Below, piece by piece: positions 1-8,893 of a stretch of DNA of 64,000 nt; positions within the stretch are counted from its first letter, which is position 1; every line of letters starts with the position of its first letter. The DNA is from DATLWN01 sp963764315. GTDB taxonomy: Bacteria; Pseudomonadota; Zetaproteobacteria; Mariprofundales; Mariprofundaceae. Position numbers and translations under genes: made by a program. The notes beneath the pieces are model-generated. The model made no database searches and was not told where the DNA came from. It saw nothing but the letters and a program-made list of their open reading frames with translations. The stretch spans positions 5,780-69,779 of the forward strand of contig CAVXSB010000008.1 of NCBI GenBank assembly GCA_963764315.1, given 5' to 3'.

Positions 1-2
1 GT

Positions 3-941
3 GCCCGCGGCATCGCCGCCGCCGGCCAGCGCCTGACCGCCTATGCCTCGACGGGCGTGCACGGCTGCCTGGCGCGCGCGCTGGATATGGCCGGCATCGG
101 CAGCGACGCGCTTCGATTGATCCCGGTCGACGACGCCTACCGCATCGACGGGGAGGCGCTGAGGCATGCCATTGCCAATGATCGCGCCGACGGATACATG
201 CCGTTCTTCCTGGCGGGAACCGCCGGCACCGTCGATGTCGGGGCCATCGACGATCTGGCCATGCTGGCCGATGTCGCCGCCGGCGAGGGGCTGTGGTTCC
301 ATGTGGACGGGGCCTTCGGGGCGCTGGCCATGCTGGCTCCCGAGATCGCCCCCAGGCTCGCCGGCATCGAGCGGGCCGACGCCATCGCCTTCGATTTTCA
401 CAAATGGGGGCAGGTTCCCTATGACGCCGGTTTCGTGCTGATCCGCGACGAGGCCGTGCACCGGGCCACGTTCGCGGCCCCGGCCGCCTATCTCGGCCGG
501 GAGCCGCGCGGCCTGGCCGGCGGCTCGCCCTGGCCCTGCGACTACGGCCCGGGGCTGTCGCGCGGTTTTAGGGCCCTGAAGGCATGGTTCACGATCAAGG
601 CCTACGGGGCAGAGGGGCTGGGCGCTGCCATCGCCAGGACCTGCGCCCTGGCCCGCACCATGCAGGCCCGCATCGCACAGGAGACGGAGCTGGAACTGCT
701 GGCGCCGGTGGCGTTGAACATCGTCTGTTACCGTTATCGCGGTGCGGATGCGGACCGGCTCAATGCCGAGATCGTCGTCGCCCTGCAGGAGTCGGGCATC
801 GCCGCCCCCTCGACGACGATCATCGATGGCCGGCTGGCCATCCGCGCCGCCATCGTCAATCACCGCACAAGTGCGTGCGACATCGAAGCGCTGCTGGCCG
901 CGACACTCGCCCTCGGGCGGAAACTGGGGGGACAGGCATGA
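3..941 (+). CDS. Group II PLP-dependent amino-acid decarboxylase (5' truncated by window)
   Basis: The frame is open from the first bases of the window, so the N-terminal part lies upstream; about 312 codons are visible. The visible part matches the C-terminal two thirds of the aromatic-amino-acid/glutamate decarboxylase family (fold type I): a YASTGVHG segment near the left edge, then WFHVDGAFGA (cofactor Asp in HVD) and FDFHKWG, whose Lys (about bases 402-404) should form the Schiff base with PLP. Such enzymes remove CO2 from an L-amino acid in the cytoplasm; the substrate cannot be read from the sequence. The stop overlaps the region of the next gene's start, so it is probably translationally coupled to the ATP-grasp gene. 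Family call is firm, substrate unknown. Confidence 0.88.
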   Translation, partial: ARGIAAAGQRLTAYASTGVHGCLARALDMAGIGSDALRLIPVDDAYRIDGEALRHAIANDRADGYMPFFLAGTAGTVDVGAIDDLAMLADVAAGEGLWFHVDGAFGALAMLAPEIAPRLAGIERADAIAFDFHKWGQVPYDAGFVLIRDEAVHRATFAAPAAYLGREPRGLAGGSPWPCDYGPGLSRGFRALKAWFTIKAYGAEGLGAAIARTCALARTMQARIAQETELELLAPVALNIVCYRYRGADADRLNAEIVVALQESGIAAPSTTIIDGRLAIRAAIVNHRTSACDIEALLAATLALGRKLGGQA

Positions 942-955
942 CGGGAGGACAGTCC

Positions 956-2173
956 ATGGCAGGCACGAACGACGGGAGGCAGGCACCGCTGATCGGGCTG
1001 GCGCCACTGGTGCGCCGGGCCTTCGACGGCGAAAAACTCGACGATATCTGGCACGGCCTGCAGGCGAGGATCACGGCCGACCCCGAGGATGCCAATGCGC
1101 TGATGGATATGTCGACGATCCTGCAGATCCATGCCAATACCGAGGCCGGCCTGCTGGTGCAGGCCAAGGCGCTCGAGCTGAAGCGGCATTACCGCCGCCC
1201 GGCCGCCGGTGAGGCCGGCATTCGCCTGTTGGCGCTGATGGCGCCGGGGCAGCTGATGGACAATGCGCCGCTCGAGTTCCTGGTCGAGGATGCCGATGTC
1301 GATATCGACATGGTCTACCTGTCGCCGGACGAGAGTGCACTGCCGGCTCTGCCGGAGCACGACGTGCTGCTGGTGGCCATGGGCCAGACGGAGCTCAACC
1401 ATGCGCTGTTGCACCGCCTGGACGCCTGGCTGAAGCACTGGCCGAAGCCGGTGATCAATGCCCCGGCCCGCATCGTCGACACCACGCGCGAGGGCGCTTA
1501 TGCGCGGCTGCGCCACCGTCCGGGGCTGGTGATGCCCACCTCATGCCGCATCGGGCGCGAGGCCCTGGCGCAGCTTGCGGCGGGAGCGGTCGATATCGAG
1601 GCGCTGCTCGGGGCCGGCTTCCCCATCATCATCCGTCCGCTCGATTCGCATGCCGGCAAGGGCCTGGCCAGGCTGGATGCGGCCGCCGATGTTGCCAGCT
1701 ATCTGGCCGGGATGCCGGATGCGGTGTTCCACATCGGCAGCTATGTCGATTACCGCAGCCCCGACGGCCAGTTTCGCAAGTACCGCATCGCCCTGATCGA
1801 CGGCCAGCCCTTCGCCGGGCATATGGGCATCTCCGATCACTGGATCATCCACTACCTGAACGCCGGTATGGGCGAGAGCGCGTGGAAGCGCGAGGAGGAG
1901 GAGGCATTCATGGATGGTTTCGCGCATGGCTTCGCCAAACGCCATGCCGTCGGCCTGCAATCGCTGCACGAGGCCATGGGCCTCGATTACCTGATCATCG
2001 ATTGCGCCGAGACGCAGGACGGGCAGCTGCTGGTGTTCGAGGTGGATACCGGCGCCATCATCCACGATATGGATCCGCCCGAGATCTACCCGTACAAGTC
2101 CGCACACATGCACAGGCTGTTCGATGCCTTTTACGCCATGCTCAGGCGGCGCATGCAGGGCAGGGGCGCATGA
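956..2173 (+). CDS. ATP-grasp (RimK-like) ligase with N-terminal TPR-like region
   Basis: About 405 residues. The first ~100 residues are helical with a TPR-like pattern (DPEDANALMDMSTILQ). The central and C-terminal parts carry ATP-grasp features: IIRPLDSHAGKG (nucleotide-binding loop), KYRIALIDGQPF, and a late acidic metal-binding strand LLVFEVDTGAIIHD. ATP-grasp enzymes join a carboxylate, activated as acyl phosphate, to an amine or thiol. The ATG at 956 is preferred because GGGAGG lies 7 bases upstream; an in-frame ATG at 938, overlapping the upstream stop as ATGA, is the alternative. It lies between two PLP enzymes, which suggests condensation of an amino acid or amine they make. Substrates are unknown. 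Confidence 0.8.
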   Translation: MAGTNDGRQAPLIGLAPLVRRAFDGEKLDDIWHGLQARITADPEDANALMDMSTILQIHANTEAGLLVQAKALELKRHYRRPAAGEAGIRLLALMAPGQLMDNAPLEFLVEDADVDIDMVYLSPDESALPALPEHDVLLVAMGQTELNHALLHRLDAWLKHWPKPVINAPARIVDTTREGAYARLRHRPGLVMPTSCRIGREALAQLAAGAVDIEALLGAGFPIIIRPLDSHAGKGLARLDAAADVASYLAGMPDAVFHIGSYVDYRSPDGQFRKYRIALIDGQPFAGHMGISDHWIIHYLNAGMGESAWKREEEEAFMDGFAHGFAKRHAVGLQSLHEAMGLDYLIIDCAETQDGQLLVFEVDTGAIIHDMDPPEIYPYKSAHMHRLFDAFYAMLRRRMQGRGA

Positions 2174-3660
2174 AGGGGCCGGGGGCGGCCATGCCCGCGG
2201 CGGTTTCGCTGCCGGACACCGTGCGCCTGCTGGTGGCGGGCGGCGACGGGCGCCTGGCGCTCGATCCGGCCACCGGTCTGAACCGCTACATGTGCCGGCC
2301 CTTCCCCGATCCCGAGCTGCTGGCCTTCGGCTCCTCGACGGCATCGGTCGTCTCCGAGGCCGGCTTCGCCGCCGCCGAGCGGTTGCGCCACAGGCTTTCC
2401 GAGGCGCTGTGCCGGCAGCCGGAGGATACGGTGGTGTACGCCGGGGAGCAGGCGCGCATCCGCCGTGAGCTGCTGGCGCTGTGCGGCATCCCTGCAGGCG
2501 AAGGTCCGGAGGTGTTATTCGCGGGCTCCGGTACCGATCTGCACCGCACGGCAGCCCGCATGGCCGGCGGCGGCAAGGCCGGGCATCTGCGCGCCATCGT
2601 CGTCGATGCCGCCGAAACCGGCAGCGGCGTACCCGAGGCGCTGCGCGGGCGCCGCTATCCGGCTGCGGTCGACGGCCTCGACCACGTGGACGGGGTCGAG
2701 GTAGTGCACGTGCCCGTGCGCCAGGCCGACGGGCGCCCGCGTCCCGCACGCCAGGTCGATGCCTCTGTGACGGCGCTGGCCGACGAGGCGGTGGGCGAGG
2801 GCAGGGCGGTACTGCTGATCCTCGTCGACGTATCGAAGACGGGCCTGATCGCGCCGTCCCCGGCCTGCGCCCTGGCCCTTTCCCGTCGCCACGGCGATGC
2901 GCTGTGCGTGCTCGTCGATGCCTGCCAGTTCCGCCTGGCTCCGGCCAGCCTGCGAGCCTACCTGGACCAGAGCTTCGCCGTGGCCCTGACCGGATCGAAG
3001 TTCATGGCCGGCCCCGTGTTCTCCGGCGCCATGCTCGTGCCTCAAGCCTCCGGCTGGCGCCGTGCCCCGGCGGAGCGGCCCAATCCCGGCCTGCTGCTGC
3101 GCTGGGAGGCGGCGCTGGAACAGATGCGCGCCTTTTCGTCCTTGCCCGAGGCGGACATCATTGCCTTCCTGCGCGCCTTCAGCGATGCCGTCGGCGCACG
3201 CCTGCGCGCCTCGCCCTGTTTTCTGCCCCTGATGCTGCCGAAGCCCGATCGGGAGCCGCTCGTGGCCGGCGGCTGGGATGCGGAGCCCAGCATCATCCCC
3301 TTTCTGGTATGCCATGCCGACGGCACGCCGTTCGACCGCGACGAATCCCGGATGCTGTACCGCTGGTTGCAGATGGACATGGGCGATATGCCTGCCTTCC
3401 AGGCGGACGGTGCGGCGCGTGCGCTGGCATCGCTGCGCTGTCAGTTCGGGCAGCCTGTGGCCTGCGGCCAGAGGATCGGCGTGCCGGTTGCCGCCCTGCG
3501 CCTTTCGGCCAGTGCCCGCACCGTGGTCGAGGCGGTGACCGGTCATGCCGATGCGGTCATCAATCGTGCCATGCTGGCGCTGGACAAGGCCGAGATGCTG
3601 GCCAGCCATTTCCATGACATGCCGCTCGCCTCCCCGGCGGAGATCAGGCGTGCGGGCTAG
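2170..3660 (+). CDS. Fold-type I PLP enzyme, class V aminotransferase-like
   Basis: About 496 residues; starts in an ATGA overlap with the ATP-grasp gene. The central part has the class V aminotransferase/cysteine desulfurase plan: a strand with VLVDACQFR (cofactor Asp) and later LTGSKFMAGPVFSGA, where the Lys of SKF is the likely Schiff-base residue. The pattern TGSKF.aGP.FSGA is unlike ordinary SufS/NifS proteins and there is no obvious desulfurase catalytic Cys loop. An additional C-terminal region of ~150 residues follows the PLP domain. With the two upstream genes it forms a compact three-gene unit that looks biosynthetic. The reaction (transamination, beta/gamma-elimination or other) cannot be assigned. 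Confidence 0.7.
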   Translation: MKGPGAAMPAAVSLPDTVRLLVAGGDGRLALDPATGLNRYMCRPFPDPELLAFGSSTASVVSEAGFAAAERLRHRLSEALCRQPEDTVVYAGEQARIRRELLALCGIPAGEGPEVLFAGSGTDLHRTAARMAGGGKAGHLRAIVVDAAETGSGVPEALRGRRYPAAVDGLDHVDGVEVVHVPVRQADGRPRPARQVDASVTALADEAVGEGRAVLLILVDVSKTGLIAPSPACALALSRRHGDALCVLVDACQFRLAPASLRAYLDQSFAVALTGSKFMAGPVFSGAMLVPQASGWRRAPAERPNPGLLLRWEAALEQMRAFSSLPEADIIAFLRAFSDAVGARLRASPCFLPLMLPKPDREPLVAGGWDAEPSIIPFLVCHADGTPFDRDESRMLYRWLQMDMGDMPAFQADGAARALASLRCQFGQPVACGQRIGVPVAALRLSASARTVVEAVTGHADAVINRAMLALDKAEMLASHFHDMPLASPAEIRRAG

Positions 3661-3708
3661 GCTTGCTGCGTATTTGGCAGGGCGAACGCGGCCCGCCTAT
3701 ATCCCATC

Positions 3709-4686
3709 ATGAAATATGTCGAGGTCATTGCCGAATCCGGCAGCGTTTCCGTGGTGCACACCATCGCCGAGAAGTACAAGGCGGCGGATTTCCGCCTGGG
3801 GATCGTCGGCGACGACGGCATGCAGTCGATGCGCCTGGTGGTGAGTGACGACAAGCCGCAGTCGGTGCTGGACGCACTGCAAACGATCCTTGGCGCGCAG
3901 GTCACGGCACAGATCCTGGTGATGCCCATCGAGGCCTCGCTGTCCAAGCCCGAAGAGAAGGAGCGCAGTGAGGAGGACAAGGCCACCGCGGCCCGGGAGG
4001 CCCTGTACGAGGGGGTCGAGAAGAGTGCACGGCTGAATGCGAACCTCGTGGTGCTCGTGGTGCTCTCGACCGTGGTGGCGGCCATCGGTCTGATCGAGAA
4101 CAACATTGCCGTGGTCATCGGCGCCATGGTCATCGCACCCCTATTGGGCCCGAATCTCGCCTTGAGCCTGGGCACGGCGCTCGGCGATATCCCGCTGATG
4201 CGCAAATCGGTGGGCACCCTGCTCGCCGGTATCCTGCTGGTGCTGGCCCTGTCCGCGGCCCTCGGCTTCGCCTGGCCCTCGGGCCTGAACAGTCCGGAGC
4301 TGATGGTGCGCACCAAACCGACCCTGGAGTCGGTGGTGCTGGCGCTGGCCTCGGGTGCGGCCGCAGCGCTGTCGCTGACCACGGGGCTGTCGAGCGTGCT
4401 CGTGGGGGTGATGGTTGCCGTGGCGCTGCTGCCGCCAGCGGTCACCTGTGGCCTGATGCTGGGCCATGGCGAGCTCGCATCGGCCTTCGGCGCCGGCTTG
4501 CTGCTCGCGGTCAACGTCGTGTGCGTGAATCTGGCGAGCAAGATCGTGTTCTATATCAAGGGAATCCACCCGCGCACCTGGATGGAGAAGGAGCAGGCAA
4601 AGCGCGCCACCGTGGTCTACATCCTCGTCTGGTTCGTTACGCTTCTGATCCTCGTGGCGGTTATCTACGCCCGCTCCCTGCGCTGA
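3709..4686 (+). CDS. DUF389 (TIGR00341) integral membrane protein
   Basis: 325 residues. The first ~105 residues form a soluble alpha/beta domain rich in charged residues. The rest contains several membrane helices, with the family hallmark around residues 120-160: IGLIENNIAVVIGAMVIAPLLGP, and later SLTTGLSSVLVGVMVAVALLPPAV. Members are widespread inner-membrane proteins of unknown function. The gene follows the PLP/ATP-grasp trio after a short gap with no visible terminator, so read-through is possible but a shared function is not shown. Confidence 0.85.
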   Translation: MKYVEVIAESGSVSVVHTIAEKYKAADFRLGIVGDDGMQSMRLVVSDDKPQSVLDALQTILGAQVTAQILVMPIEASLSKPEEKERSEEDKATAAREALYEGVEKSARLNANLVVLVVLSTVVAAIGLIENNIAVVIGAMVIAPLLGPNLALSLGTALGDIPLMRKSVGTLLAGILLVLALSAALGFAWPSGLNSPELMVRTKPTLESVVLALASGAAAALSLTTGLSSVLVGVMVAVALLPPAVTCGLMLGHGELASAFGAGLLLAVNVVCVNLASKIVFYIKGIHPRTWMEKEQAKRATVVYILVWFVTLLILVAVIYARSLR

Positions 4687-4692
4687 GCCGCA

Positions 4693-4908
4693 CTATTCGG
4701 TCGGCTGCGACGCGTCGGGTGCGGTTGCTTCGGGATTGGCATCGGGCTCCGTGTCCGCGGAAACCTCGGACGGTTCGGTCGGCTCCTGCGGTGCATCGCC
4801 ATCCGTCTCGCTCCGCTTTTCAAGCCGGCGCAGGCGCTTCTCTTCGGCCTTCTTCTGCTTGGCCAGTTCCTTCTGTCGCTTCTCGTACTTGAAATTCGCC
4901 CTGGCCAT
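4693..4908 (-). CDS. Small conserved charged protein (71 aa)
   Basis: 71 residues. It begins MARANFKYEKRQKELAKQKK, a strongly basic helix, and continues into an acidic, Ser/Pro/Glu-rich tail. The start at 4908 is set by GGAG about 8 bases upstream; an ATG four codons further upstream lacks a site. Short proteins starting MARANFKYEKRQKEL are common in beta- and gammaproteobacteria but have no known function. The basic head suggests nucleic-acid or ribosome contact (inference). It is convergent with the DUF389 gene, with only 6 bases between the two stops. Confidence 0.7.
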   Translation of the reverse strand: MARANFKYEKRQKELAKQKKAEEKRLRRLEKRSETDGDAPQEPTEPSEVSADTEPDANPEATAPDASQPTE

Positions 4909-5110
4909 CGGCGCCTCCATTGGTGGGCATCGCCCGGAAAAAGATTGGGGCCAATGATGCCCTAAACGGATGCCGCCGTCTTGGGGAATCATGCCGTGCG
5001 CCTGGCTGGAGGCGGGGACGCCTCGGTGTGCCACCGTGGCGTCCGCCCGGGCTCCGGGCACGACAGTGTTCAGTGTGCTTCCGGGCCGAAAGGCATCGGC
5101 GCATCCGGCA

Positions 5111-5641
5111 CTACCCGGCCGCCTTGTCGTCGGGGTTCTCATCGGATGCGCCACGCCATCTCAGGGGCGAGAAATTCACGGACATACTCCGGGCCATGAC
5201 GAGAATGATGACGACAATGCACAGGCCGATCAGGTCCCTGACGGCGAAGGAGTTCGCATAAAGCTTGATCAGGATCTCCCTGAGCGCAAACACGATGGTA
5301 ACATCAAGCAGGGGGGACAGCTTGATATGCCGCGTGCGCGCATAGCCGGTGAAGGTGCTGAACAGCTCGATGACGATGAAGATGTCGAGCACGTTGGTGA
5401 CCAGTGAGCGGAACGACATATCGTCGGCGCTGAGCGAATGCAGGTGCGCGGCGATGTGCGCGGTGACGTCCAGGACATCGAAGAACGAGTACAGCAATGC
5501 CACCAGCATCAACAGCACCGAGCCGATGATGATGCCGTCCACGATGAGATCGTAGAGGCGCAGGATCAACGGCTTGGCTCGCCTGATGGCGTCGGATGCG
5601 ACATTCACCGCATCCCTGGTCTCATGGTGTTCGTGCTTCAT
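5111..5641 (-). CDS. PsiE-family (phosphate-starvation-inducible) membrane protein
   Basis: 176 residues with an N-terminal charged stretch and about four membrane helices, e.g. LIVDGIIIGSVLLMLVALLY and the last one around LIGLCIVVIILVMA. The pattern SPLLDVTIVFALREILIKLY fits the PsiE family of small inner-membrane proteins, induced by phosphate starvation in E. coli but biochemically uncharacterised. The C-terminus is a short hydrophilic tail. No Pho box was recognised upstream. Confidence 0.75.
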   Translation of the reverse strand: MKHEHHETRDAVNVASDAIRRAKPLILRLYDLIVDGIIIGSVLLMLVALLYSFFDVLDVTAHIAAHLHSLSADDMSFRSLVTNVLDIFIVIELFSTFTGYARTRHIKLSPLLDVTIVFALREILIKLYANSFAVRDLIGLCIVVIILVMARSMSVNFSPLRWRGASDENPDDKAAG

Positions 5642-5950
5642 CGTGTGCGAATATCTTCAGAGCAAGTGGCCATAGAGAACGCCTCCGATGCGTTGGCCCC
5701 GAATCTACAGGTGAAGCCCGACGATGCGCCAGGGGGAGCCGCACCGGTCTGCCGCGACCGCTTGCGGCCACAATAGATGCCCGATTCCGTCTGATTGGGT
5801 ATTGTGTCCTAGAACCCCGGTGCATCCGATCGACGAGGCCGTCTGTTTCTTCACGCGTATTAGCAAGGCTTGCGTTGATCCGGTCGAATGACGGGTTATT
5901 ATTTTATGGGATGATCTTTAAGCCAGGTATTTAAAGGGGAAGAAAAGTTC
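5642..5950. other. Divergent intergenic region, psiE-like / ycgR-like
   Basis: About 310 bases between divergently transcribed genes. The left half is GC-rich with no ORF of note. The right half, from about 5860, becomes AT-rich and holds the promoter candidate for the YcgR gene. No RNA gene or repeat was recognised. Confidence 0.6.
5875..5902 (+). promoter_or_regulatory. Putative sigma70 promoter of the YcgR-like gene
   Basis: TTGATC (5875-5880) and TATTAT (5897-5902) are separated by 16 bases, just upstream of the YcgR-like gene in an AT-rich stretch. A flagellar sigma28 promoter was not evident. Confidence 0.4.
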
Positions 5951-6646
5951 TTGATCAACTCGTTAAAAGAGGCCGCCGCTTACATCAACAGGATCATGGA
6001 AGAGAGATGCGTCTTGATCGCAAGCTCTGGGGATTACCACGTTTCAATCATGACGGCCATTGTCGATATATTGGATGACGAGAGCGAGGTGGTTTTCGAC
6101 TACAGCGGTTCAAAGGAGCTTGATAGGCTGATAGGGAAAAGCAGCTCGATGGACTTCACGACCTATATCGATGATATCAACATCACCTTCTCATCGGGTG
6201 CGGTCGAGGACACGGTTTACAAGGACAGGCCTGCGTTCAAGATTAAAATGCCGGGCTCCATCCACAAGGTTCAGAGACGCGATTTCTTTCGGGCCTCACC
6301 GCCACTGTCGGAGCGCCCGGAGTGCATCATGGAATACCATGGAGACATCTATCAGGCGACTATTATCGATATCAGCATTGGTGGCATTGGTGCGCTTATT
6401 CAGAACGCCGATTTCAAGACCGGAGACGTCATAGAAAGATGCAGGATCGTCACTCCCATCGGCATAGAGATCGAGGCTTCCCTGGAGATCGTGAACGTGA
6501 GGAACAAGCGCGACGAAGGTACAGAGACGCGGTATGGATGTATATTCAAGGATGCCAGCGCATCGGTTGAGTCGAATCTGCAGAGATATGTGTTTTATCT
6601 CGAGCGGAAGGAGATTGCAAAAAGGCGAGAGCTTCGAGGGCTTTAG
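5951..6646 (+). CDS. ycgR: YcgR-like flagellar brake protein (YcgR_N + PilZ)
   Basis: 231 residues. Residues ~1-105 fit the YcgR N-terminal beta domain. Residues ~108-215 are a PilZ domain with both c-di-GMP motifs: QRRDFFR (the RxxxR arginines) and DISIGGIGA (D/NxSxxG). In enterics YcgR binds c-di-GMP and slows the flagellar motor through MotA/FliG; MotB is encoded elsewhere in this window. The start is TTG at 5951, preceded by AAGGGGA about 10 bases upstream. Base composition is visibly less GC-rich than the neighbours. Confidence 0.85.
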   Translation: MINSLKEAAAYINRIMEERCVLIASSGDYHVSIMTAIVDILDDESEVVFDYSGSKELDRLIGKSSSMDFTTYIDDINITFSSGAVEDTVYKDRPAFKIKMPGSIHKVQRRDFFRASPPLSERPECIMEYHGDIYQATIIDISIGGIGALIQNADFKTGDVIERCRIVTPIGIEIEASLEIVNVRNKRDEGTETRYGCIFKDASASVESNLQRYVFYLERKEIAKRRELRGL

Positions 6647-6845
6647 CACCAGGCTTTGACGGTTAGGAGGATGCCGTCTGACATCGCCTCCGCGATATAT
6701 CAACTCAAGAAACGCCAAAATGAAGTTCGAACACAGCCACCAGCTGCCTGCTGATATCCCTGCTCCCTTTCTTCTTCCTTCATATTGATCGACCACCAAT
6801 AACACAGGTGCATGCGAGTCCGATATGGGCCGAATGCGGTTGTAG

Positions 6846-6869
6846 CGGACGCGATGATGGGCGCGTCCG
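6846..6869 (-). terminator. Hairpin just downstream of purB
   Basis: A perfect 8-bp stem, CGGACGCG (6846-6853) against CGCGTCCG (6862-6869), lies 10 bases after the purB stop. There is no T-run on the purB strand, so it is a weak or factor-dependent terminator at best. Confidence 0.4.
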
Positions 6870-6878
6870 TGTTTCGGG

Positions 6879-8246
6879 TCAGATGTCCCTGGCCTGCTGT
6901 TCGGCGTTGCCGATGTAGGTGGCGGGGGTCATGGCCAGCAGCTGCGCCTTGGCCTCGGCCGGGATGTCGAGGCCCTCGACGAAGGTGCGCAGCGCCTCGG
7001 GGGTGATGCCCTTGCCGCGGGTCAGCGCCTTCATCTGCTCGTAGGGATTCGGCAGCCCGTAGCGGCGCATCACCGTCTGCACCGCCTCGCCGAGCACCTC
7101 CCAGCTATGGTCCAGATCCTCGGCCAGCTTGGCCTCATTCAACTCCAGCTTGCCCAGGCCCTTCTGTAGCGATTCCAGCGCCAGCACGGCATAGCCGAAG
7201 CCGACGCCGAGGTTGCGCAGCACCGTGGAATCGGTGAGGTCGCGCTGCCAGCGCGAGATCGGCAGCTTCTCGGCCAGATGCCGGAGCATGGCGTTGGCCA
7301 GGCCCAGGTTGCCCTCGGCGTTTTCGAAATCGATGGGATTGACCTTGTGCGGCATGGTCGAGGAGCCGACCTCGCCGGCCACGAGCCGCTGCTTGAAGTA
7401 GCCCAGCGACACGTAGCCCCAGATATCGCGGCAGAAGTCGAGCAGCACCGTGTCGAAGCGGGCCACGGCGTCGCTCAATTCGGCGACGTAGTCGTGCGGT
7501 TCGATCTGCGTGGTGTACGGGTTCCATTGGAGGCCCAAGCCCTCGACGAAGCCCTTGGCCAGTGCCGGCCAGTCCACATCCGGGTAGCTGGCCAGGTGCG
7601 CGTTGTAGTTGCCGACGGCGCCGTTGATCTTGCCCAGGATCGTCACCTCGCCGATCTGCTGGCGCTGGCGGCGCAGGCGGTAGGCGACATTCGCCCATTC
7701 CTTGCCCATCGTCGTCGGGCTGGCCGGCTGGCCATGCGTGCGTGCCAGCATGGCGTTGCCGGCCATGTGGTGCGCCATGGTGGTGATGGTGGCGATCGCC
7801 CGGTCCATGGCCGGCAGCAGCACCGAGCCGCGTGCCTCGGAGAGCATCAGCGCATAGGCGAGGTTGTTGATGTCCTCGCTGGTGCAGGCGAAGTGGAGGA
7901 ACTCGGAGACGGCGGCCAGTTCCGCGTTGTCGGCCACCTTCTCCTTCAGGAAATACTCGACGGCCTTGACGTCGTGGTTGGTGGTGGCCTCGATGGCCTT
8001 GACCCGCTCGGCGTCGGCCAGGGTAAAGCCGGCGGAGATCTCGTCCAGCACGGCGTGGGCGGCCTCGGAGAAGGCCGGGACCTCGGTGATGCGCGGCTGG
8101 CGCGACAGCGCCTGCAGCCAGCGCACCTCGACGACGACGCGGGCATGGATCAGCCCGAACTCGCTGAACACGGGGCGCAGCGCTCCGACCTTGCCGGCGT
8201 AGCGGCCGTCGAGCGGCGAAAGGGCGGTCAGGGGTGAAAGATCCAT
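6879..8246 (-). CDS. purB: Adenylosuccinate lyase
   Basis: 455 residues, matching the ~456 of the E. coli-type enzyme. It cleaves SAICAR and adenylosuccinate to release fumarate in purine synthesis. Visible signatures are LSPLDGRYAGKV at the N-terminus, TNHDVKAVEYFLKE (catalytic region), HFACTSEDINNLAYA, ARTHGQPASPTTMGKE, and the fumarase-superfamily loop GSSTMPHKVNPIDFENAEGN. It starts divergently from a cytochrome gene and is monocistronic as far as can be seen. Confidence 0.97.
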   Translation of the reverse strand: MDLSPLTALSPLDGRYAGKVGALRPVFSEFGLIHARVVVEVRWLQALSRQPRITEVPAFSEAAHAVLDEISAGFTLADAERVKAIEATTNHDVKAVEYFLKEKVADNAELAAVSEFLHFACTSEDINNLAYALMLSEARGSVLLPAMDRAIATITTMAHHMAGNAMLARTHGQPASPTTMGKEWANVAYRLRRQRQQIGEVTILGKINGAVGNYNAHLASYPDVDWPALAKGFVEGLGLQWNPYTTQIEPHDYVAELSDAVARFDTVLLDFCRDIWGYVSLGYFKQRLVAGEVGSSTMPHKVNPIDFENAEGNLGLANAMLRHLAEKLPISRWQRDLTDSTVLRNLGVGFGYAVLALESLQKGLGKLELNEAKLAEDLDHSWEVLGEAVQTVMRRYGLPNPYEQMKALTRGKGITPEALRTFVEGLDIPAEAKAQLLAMTPATYIGNAEQQARDI

Positions 8247-8368
8247 GCGTCATGCTCCGGGCTGGTTGTTGTCGGCCGGAAACTACACCGGTGGCTGCCC
8301 CGAGACAAAGGCGGGGCGGTCTTGCGGCACATGCGGGCTGGCCATACAGTGCGTGGACGGGAGGTGCC

Positions 8369-8893
8369 ATGCGAAGCACAGGCCTTGCATCACTGTTGGT
8401 CGCCGTGCAGCTCGCGATGCCATTGGGGATCGCCGCCGCCGCGGAAGCCGGCGCAGCCGCCGCACCGCTTAAGACCGAGGCTCCGTCGCCGGCCGCCGCC
8501 GCGCCCATGCCCGCCACACCGAGCACATCCCCGGTTTCGCAGCCGCCGGCCGCGTCTCTGATCGTCGGCCATGCCGATGCCGGCCGCCGCCTCTATACGT
8601 CCCTTTGCGCCTACTGCCACCGCCTGGACGATAAGGTCAGCGACACGGGGGCCCCGGGCCTGAAGGGTGCGGTGCATCGCTACGAGGAGGCCTGGCTCGA
8701 CCGCTGGCTCGCCGATCCGCGCGGGTTCTCTGACAGCGACGCGAGGGCCAAGGCGCTGGTCGATGCCGCCCCCTACGGCCTGGTGATGCCGAGGTTTCCC
8801 ACCATGCAGGATGCGCAGAATCGTGCCGACGTCATCGCCTTCATGAAGGCGCTCGCATCCGCGAACGGCAAGGACGATCCGGCCGCTCAGTGA
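8369..8893 (+). CDS. Monohaem c-type cytochrome, periplasmic
   Basis: 174 residues from the ATG at 8369, which has GGGAGG 5 bases upstream. A Sec signal peptide (hydrophobic ~8-22, cleaving near AAAA) is followed by an Ala/Pro-rich linker to residue ~62. The haem-binding CAYCH lies near residue 80, and MPRFP near residue 140 may supply the Met ligand. Likely a small electron carrier or accessory subunit in the periplasm. Its 3' end overlaps the convergent AsmA-like gene by 7 bases. Confidence 0.82.
   Translation: MRSTGLASLLVAVQLAMPLGIAAAAEAGAAAAPLKTEAPSPAAAAPMPATPSTSPVSQPPAASLIVGHADAGRRLYTSLCAYCHRLDDKVSDTGAPGLKGAVHRYEEAWLDRWLADPRGFSDSDARAKALVDAAPYGLVMPRFPTMQDAQNRADVIAFMKALASANGKDDPAAQ

Noticed and set aside
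7278..8237. Plus-strand open frame opposite purB
   Set aside because: Complete overlap with purB, whose motifs are unambiguous.
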